Of a DNA stretch of 6,847 bases, positions 5,603-6,847 are shown piece by piece; positions within the stretch are counted from its first letter, which is position 1, and the number at the start of each line of letters is the position of its first letter. The notes beneath the pieces were generated by a model. The model saw only the letters and a program-made list of their open reading frames with translations, searched no databases and was not told the DNA's origin. This DNA is from an uncultured Eubacteriales bacterium. Lineage in GTDB: Bacteria > Bacillota_A > Clostridia > Oscillospirales > Oscillospiraceae. The position numbers were made by a program, and so were the translations under genes. Location: positions 1 through 6,847 of the forward strand of contig CATKHE010000106.1 of the NCBI GenBank assembly GCA_949747935.1. The letters run 5' to 3'.

Positions 5603-6682
5603 ATGCGCGAGGTAAAATACAAATATCAAGTCACAAAGCAGAAGCTGATTGACTATGTGGGACAGCTGCCGGAAAATACCCCTTTACCCAATCGGAATGT
5701 CCTTGCGCAGCAATGCGGTGTTGCCAGGGTAACGCTGGAGCGTGCCATCTCGGAGCTGATCGGCGAGGGGGTCCTCGTCTCCATGGATGGCAAGGGCACC
5801 TACGCCGCGGCTCCTGCGGTAAGCTCCCCAGCTGCCTGCCTATCCCCCAGCACCTGGGCCATACTGGTGTACAGCATGACAAAAGGAACAGCTCCGATGA
5901 TCTTTCGTGGGGTGGAGGATTTTACTAACGAACACGACATCAGTCTGATCGTCTGCAACACGGACAACGACCCGCAGAAGGAAGTGGACTACCTGAAAAA
6001 GCTGTGCAGCCGGAATGTGGACGGAATCATCCTGATCCCCAGCACCCACTCCGCCCCAGTGGGGGAGGTTTTCGACGAGCTGGAGGAAAAAGGAATTTCT
6101 GTTGTGGCCTGTAGCAGACAGGTGCCCGGCTATGACTTCCCGGGTACCTTTCAGAATTTTTTCCAGTCCGGTTTTATGGCCACCCAGCACCTGCTGCAGC
6201 TGGGATGCCGGAAAATTGCCTATTTTGCCACGTCCCGCTACAGTACCATTGAGGACCGCCTGCAGGGGTACTTGGCTGCCCTGGACCAGCACAATTTCCA
6301 GCACCCGGAGGATCCCGCCCATGCGGCCAAGGGACTCTCTAATATTACCGGCGACATCAGCGAACTGTTCGAGAGCTACCTCTATGAAAATCCGGAGACG
6401 GACGGAATCTATGTCTTTAATGACCGGCTGACGGTCATCCTGTATGACGTACTGAAAAAACTGGGGCGGGTTCCCGGCAGGGATATTCGAGTAATTGCCA
6501 GCGACGACAGCGGATTCAGCGGGGCCTTTTCTGTTCCGCTGTCCACGGTGGATTGTCCTACTTATGATATGGGGCACTCTGCCGCCCAGCAGCTCTTTGA
6601 CCTGATTCAGGGAAAAATTGAAAACAGGCATATTGTACTGCGCTGTGAGTTGAATGCCCGTACCAGTACGCTGGGCGAATGA
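5603..6682 (+). CDS. AraR-like transcriptional regulator: GntR winged helix fused to LacI-type sensor domain
   Basis: In the 359-residue product, residues ~8-70 form a GntR-type winged helix-turn-helix: LPNRNVLAQQCGVARVTLER carries the helix-turn-helix, followed by LIGEGVLVSMDGKGTY as the wing. A Pro/Ser/Ala-rich linker (~71-83) leads to a LacI/periplasmic-binding-protein-like domain (~85-355). Its text includes NTDNDPQKEVDYLKKL, VDGIILIPST, FNDRL, the LGRVPGRDIRVIASDDSGF segment and the MGHSAAQQLFDLIQGK end. This is the domain order of Bacillus AraR, where sugar binding releases DNA. ATG 5603 has AGAGGA nine bases upstream. The 52-base gap after the aldolase has a TATAAA at 5579 but a poor -35, so it is probably co-transcribed. 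It likely controls its own operon through the dyads upstream of tctC. The effector is unknown, and activator rather than repressor action cannot be excluded. Confidence 0.9.
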   Translation: MREVKYKYQVTKQKLIDYVGQLPENTPLPNRNVLAQQCGVARVTLERAISELIGEGVLVSMDGKGTYAAAPAVSSPAACLSPSTWAILVYSMTKGTAPMIFRGVEDFTNEHDISLIVCNTDNDPQKEVDYLKKLCSRNVDGIILIPSTHSAPVGEVFDELEEKGISVVACSRQVPGYDFPGTFQNFFQSGFMATQHLLQLGCRKIAYFATSRYSTIEDRLQGYLAALDQHNFQHPEDPAHAAKGLSNITGDISELFESYLYENPETDGIYVFNDRLTVILYDVLKKLGRVPGRDIRVIASDDSGFSGAFSVPLSTVDCPTYDMGHSAAQQLFDLIQGKIENRHIVLRCELNARTSTLGE

Positions 6683-6687
6683 TACGC

Positions 6688-6718
6688 AAAAAAGCTGGAG
6701 CAACGCCCCAGCTTTTTT
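6688..6718. terminator. Intrinsic terminator closing the operon
   Basis: AAAAAAGCTGG (6688-6698) pairs with CCAGCTTTTTT (6708-6718). The stem extends inward through GC/GC past one A-C mismatch to a three-base loop. A run of six T follows the stem GC pairs, starting six bases after the regulator stop. The mirrored A run means it could also stop minus-strand transcription. Confidence 0.9.
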
Positions 6719-6760
6719 CATTTTTGGATAAAATTATGACAAGAAAAGCTTGGATTTACA

Positions 6761-6799
6761 CTCGTAAAGAACCATTTATAAAACGACAATATTTACGAG
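6761..6799. repeat. 8-bp inverted repeat in the AT-rich tail
   Basis: CTCGTAAA (6761-6768) and TTTACGAG (6792-6799) are perfect complements separated by 23 bases. The region after the terminator is AT-rich and has no supported gene. The arms could be a protein site or chance. No T run follows, so it is not a terminator. Confidence 0.4.
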
Positions 6800-6847
6800 C
6801 AGTCACCAAAAAATCAACCCCTTGTGACAAAATTGAACATCCAGAAA

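Noticed and set aside
4810..5622. 270-residue minus-strand open frame opposite the aldolase
   Set aside because: The plus strand carries all the conserved aldolase residues. The minus frame has no recognisable content.
5840..6721. 293-residue minus-strand open frame opposite the regulator
   Set aside because: It is the antisense shadow of the GntR/LacI regulator, and its start lies at the terminator.
6756..6845. 29-codon minus-strand frame entering from the right edge and ending with TAA at 6758-6756
   Set aside because: It could be the tail of a convergent gene sharing the terminator at 6688-6718. It is AT-rich, short and matches no family I recognise, so it is not called.
1..6847. CRISPR array, tRNA, rRNA or phage genes
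   Set aside because: No regularly spaced repeats of suitable length, no tRNA-like cloverleaf or rRNA text, and no phage structural or transposase protein text were seen.

Overview
The window looks like chromosomal DNA of a low-to-moderate GC Gram-positive anaerobe. It fits best with a gut Clostridia member of the Oscillospiraceae type. The evidence is strong AGGAGG ribosome-binding sites, a lipoprotein-type transporter binding protein, an S-layer-homology (SLH) surface protein and balanced codon use. The taxon is an inference from style, not a database match.

Left end (1-992): the minus strand carries the N-terminal part of a secreted protein with a signal peptide and two SLH repeats. The first ~200 bases instead read, on the plus strand, as a piece of a sensor histidine kinase around the dimerisation helices. 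The two fragments meet head-on near 170-240 with neither gene complete. This is either a genomic rearrangement breakpoint or an assembly chimera.

Middle non-coding stretch (993-1601): it holds the leader of the SLH gene with a 10-bp direct repeat, a cluster of GGTAGA motifs around a perfect 12-bp-stem bidirectional terminator that serves no visible gene, and then the control region of the following operon. That region has a near-consensus promoter (TTGACA, 17 bp, TAAAAT), a long dyad starting about 3 bp after the expected transcription start, and a second related dyad about 85 bp upstream.

Main locus (1602-6718): five plus-strand genes, tctC-tctB-tctA-aldolase-regulator, closed by a strong intrinsic terminator. 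tctC, tctB and tctA encode a complete tripartite tricarboxylate transporter (TTT): lipoprotein binding protein, small membrane subunit and large membrane subunit. The fourth gene encodes a metal-dependent HpcH/HpaI-family aldolase that should release pyruvate from a 2-keto acid. The fifth is an AraR-like regulator with a GntR-type winged helix fused to a LacI-type sensor domain. tctB/tctA overlap by four bases, and the aldolase start lies at the tctA stop. A hairpin sits between tctC and tctB.

The simplest reading is a self-contained uptake-and-cleavage module for a carboxylated sugar acid or hydroxy/keto acid. The regulator would sense the substrate or an intermediate and bind the dyads at the operon promoter. 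The substrate cannot be read from the sequence. The last ~130 bases are AT-rich and hold no gene I can support.
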